Of a DNA stretch of 22,851 bases, positions 21,807-22,851 are shown in pieces (within the stretch, counting starts at the first letter, position 1; each line of letters opens with the position of its first letter). The DNA comes from JAFGXW01 sp964634385 (lineage in GTDB: Bacteria; Bacillota_I; Bacilli_A; Izemoplasmatales; Izemoplasmataceae), in contig CAZWIZ010000019.1 of assembly GCA_964634385.1 (NCBI GenBank), positions 1 to 22,851 on the forward strand. Direction: 5' to 3'. The notes under the pieces are model-generated. The model was not told where the DNA came from. It made no database searches and was given only the letters and a program-made list of their open reading frames with translations. Made by a program: the position numbers and the translations under genes.

Positions 21807-22808
21807 ATGAAAAGAATTTTATCAGGGATTCAGCCAACCGGTTCTTTAAATATTGGAACTTATTTAGGAAGCGTAAAAAACTTTGTTAAACTTCAAGATC
21901 AAATGCCAGATTATGAATTTTTTATTTTTATTGCTGACTTACATGCTATAACAATATATAAAGATAAAAAAGTTTTAAGAGATAAAATTAAAGAATTAGC
22001 TGCATTATATATTGCTTGTGGATTAAAACCTGAAAGAGTAAATTTATTTATTCAATCAGAAATTCCTGCGCATTCACAAATGGCTTACTTACTTCAATGT
22101 AATACTTATATTGGCGAACTTGAAAGAATGACACAATATAAAGAAAAATCAAGAAAACAAGAAACAGGAGTTACTGTTGGTCTTTTTACATATCCAACCT
22201 TAATGGCTAGTGATATATTACTATATGATCCCGAATTTGTTCCTGTTGGAAAAGATCAAAAACAACACCTTGAATTAACTAGAGATATCGCAATCAGAGT
22301 AAACAATAAATTCAATAACATTTTCACTGTTCCCAAACCATTAATTGCTGAAGTTGGAGCTAAAATAAATAGTTTAACTAATCCAACAGCTAAAATGAGT
22401 AAAAGTGATGATAATGAAAAATCAAGAATAAATCTATTAGATCCAGAAAATATTATTAAAAAAAGAATAAAATCAGCAGTAACAGATTCACTTGGAACTG
22501 TTAAATATGATCCTGTAGAAAGACCAGGTATTTCTAATTTAATGACAATTTATCACGTTATTACCAATATATCTTTTAATGATATTGAACAAAAATATAA
22601 AGGAATGGGATATAAAGAATTTAAAGAAGATTTAGGCGAAATTGTTTATCAAGAACTAAAGCCAATTCAAGATAAATATTATGAATTAATTAATTCAAAA
22701 GAATTGGATAACATTTTAGATAAAGGTAGAGATAGGGCAAATCAAGTAGCATATAAAAAAGTACTTAAATTTAATGATAGAATTGGCTTGGGTAGAAAAA
22801 GAAAGTAG
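21807..22808 (+). CDS. trpS: Tryptophanyl-tRNA synthetase
   Basis: A complete class I TrpRS of 333 residues that charges tRNA-Trp. The N-terminal SGIQPTGSLNIGTYLGS holds the HIGH-equivalent region (NIGTY), and KMSKS is at 196-200. DQKQHLELTRDIA and CNTYIGELERMTQ are conserved family blocks, and the ending RIGLGRKRK is typical. ATG 21807 follows TAAGGAGGAA. The T-box leader immediately upstream indicates induction when tRNA-Trp is uncharged. The stop is TAG. A strong ribosome binding site follows within 40 bases and no terminator is seen in that gap, so trpS is probably co-transcribed with the next gene. Confidence 0.97.
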   Translation: MKRILSGIQPTGSLNIGTYLGSVKNFVKLQDQMPDYEFFIFIADLHAITIYKDKKVLRDKIKELAALYIACGLKPERVNLFIQSEIPAHSQMAYLLQCNTYIGELERMTQYKEKSRKQETGVTVGLFTYPTLMASDILLYDPEFVPVGKDQKQHLELTRDIAIRVNNKFNNIFTVPKPLIAEVGAKINSLTNPTAKMSKSDDNEKSRINLLDPENIIKKRIKSAVTDSLGTVKYDPVERPGISNLMTIYHVITNISFNDIEQKYKGMGYKEFKEDLGEIVYQELKPIQDKYYELINSKELDNILDKGRDRANQVAYKKVLKFNDRIGLGRKRK

Positions 22809-22837
22809 TTTTGTTTTGCTTTCTTCTTCTCAAATTT

Positions 22838-22848
22838 AAGGAGGAGGG
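22838..22848 (+). promoter_or_regulatory. Ribosome binding site of the next gene beyond the window
   Basis: AAGGAGGAGGG lies 29 bases after the trpS stop and ends three bases before the window edge. It predicts a plus-strand start codon a few bases outside the window. The product cannot be named. Confidence 0.55.
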
Positions 22849-22851
22849 AAT

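Noticed and set aside
1..22851. TGA read as tryptophan (code 4, as in Mycoplasma)
   Set aside because: TGA ends at least six genes exactly at overlaps with the next gene, and the conserved Trp positions are TGG.
1..22851. Mobile elements, prophage, CRISPR arrays, tRNA or rRNA genes
   Set aside because: No transposase, integrase, regularly spaced repeats or tRNA/rRNA signatures were found; the gaps are filled by promoters, terminators and T-boxes.

Overview
This window is strongly AT-rich, tightly packed housekeeping chromosome from a low-GC Firmicutes/Tenericutes-type bacterium. Several genes end in TGA exactly where they meet the next gene (yqeH, yqeK, mtnN, trhP2, alaS, recD2), and Trp is TGG throughout, so TGA is a stop and the code is the standard bacterial one. 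That argues against a Mycoplasma or Spiroplasma using code 4. It fits an Acholeplasma-, Izemoplasma- or Haloplasma-like lineage, or another reduced Firmicute. The gene order is that of Bacillus with losses: mltG is missing from the alaS-udk cluster, and aroE, yhbY and nadD are missing from the yqe cluster. This suggests a reduced genome, possibly without a wall. The taxon is an inference; no rRNA is present.

Layout. From 1 to about 19.6 kb every gene lies on the minus strand, so transcription runs right to left. The units are: (1) spx, with its own promoter and terminator; (2) gapA, with its own promoter and a strong terminator; (3) pepP (M24 aminopeptidase); (4) recD2, closed by a palindromic terminator; (5) an alanine T-box leader followed by alaS-ruvX-yrzB-trmR-trhP1-trhP2; (6) udk-greA, with its own promoter and a terminator; (7) mtnN, a YgjP-type metallopeptidase and a YgiQ-type radical SAM protein; (8) yqeG-yqeH-yqeK-rsfS-yqeM, cut by the left edge of the window. 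From 19.78 kb genes are on the plus strand: pepF, then a tryptophan T-box leader and trpS. The window ends on a ribosome binding site for a further gene.

How the genes work together. Most serve translation and RNA: two tRNA synthetases under T-box control, wobble-uridine modification (trhP1, trhP2, trmR), pre-16S maturation (ruvX), ribosome assembly or silencing (yqeH, rsfS), transcript elongation (greA) and pyrimidine salvage (udk). The alanine T-box may set expression of alaS together with the mo5U34 genes, whose product helps read the very GCU codon type used as its specifier.

No mobile element, CRISPR array, prophage or obviously new multi-gene system is visible. The points most worth a second look are an identical 12-base operator-like motif at the same distance from the gapA and spx -10 boxes, a Cys-rich C-terminal extension on Spx, the alaS T-box/mo5U link, and the mtnN-radical SAM pairing.
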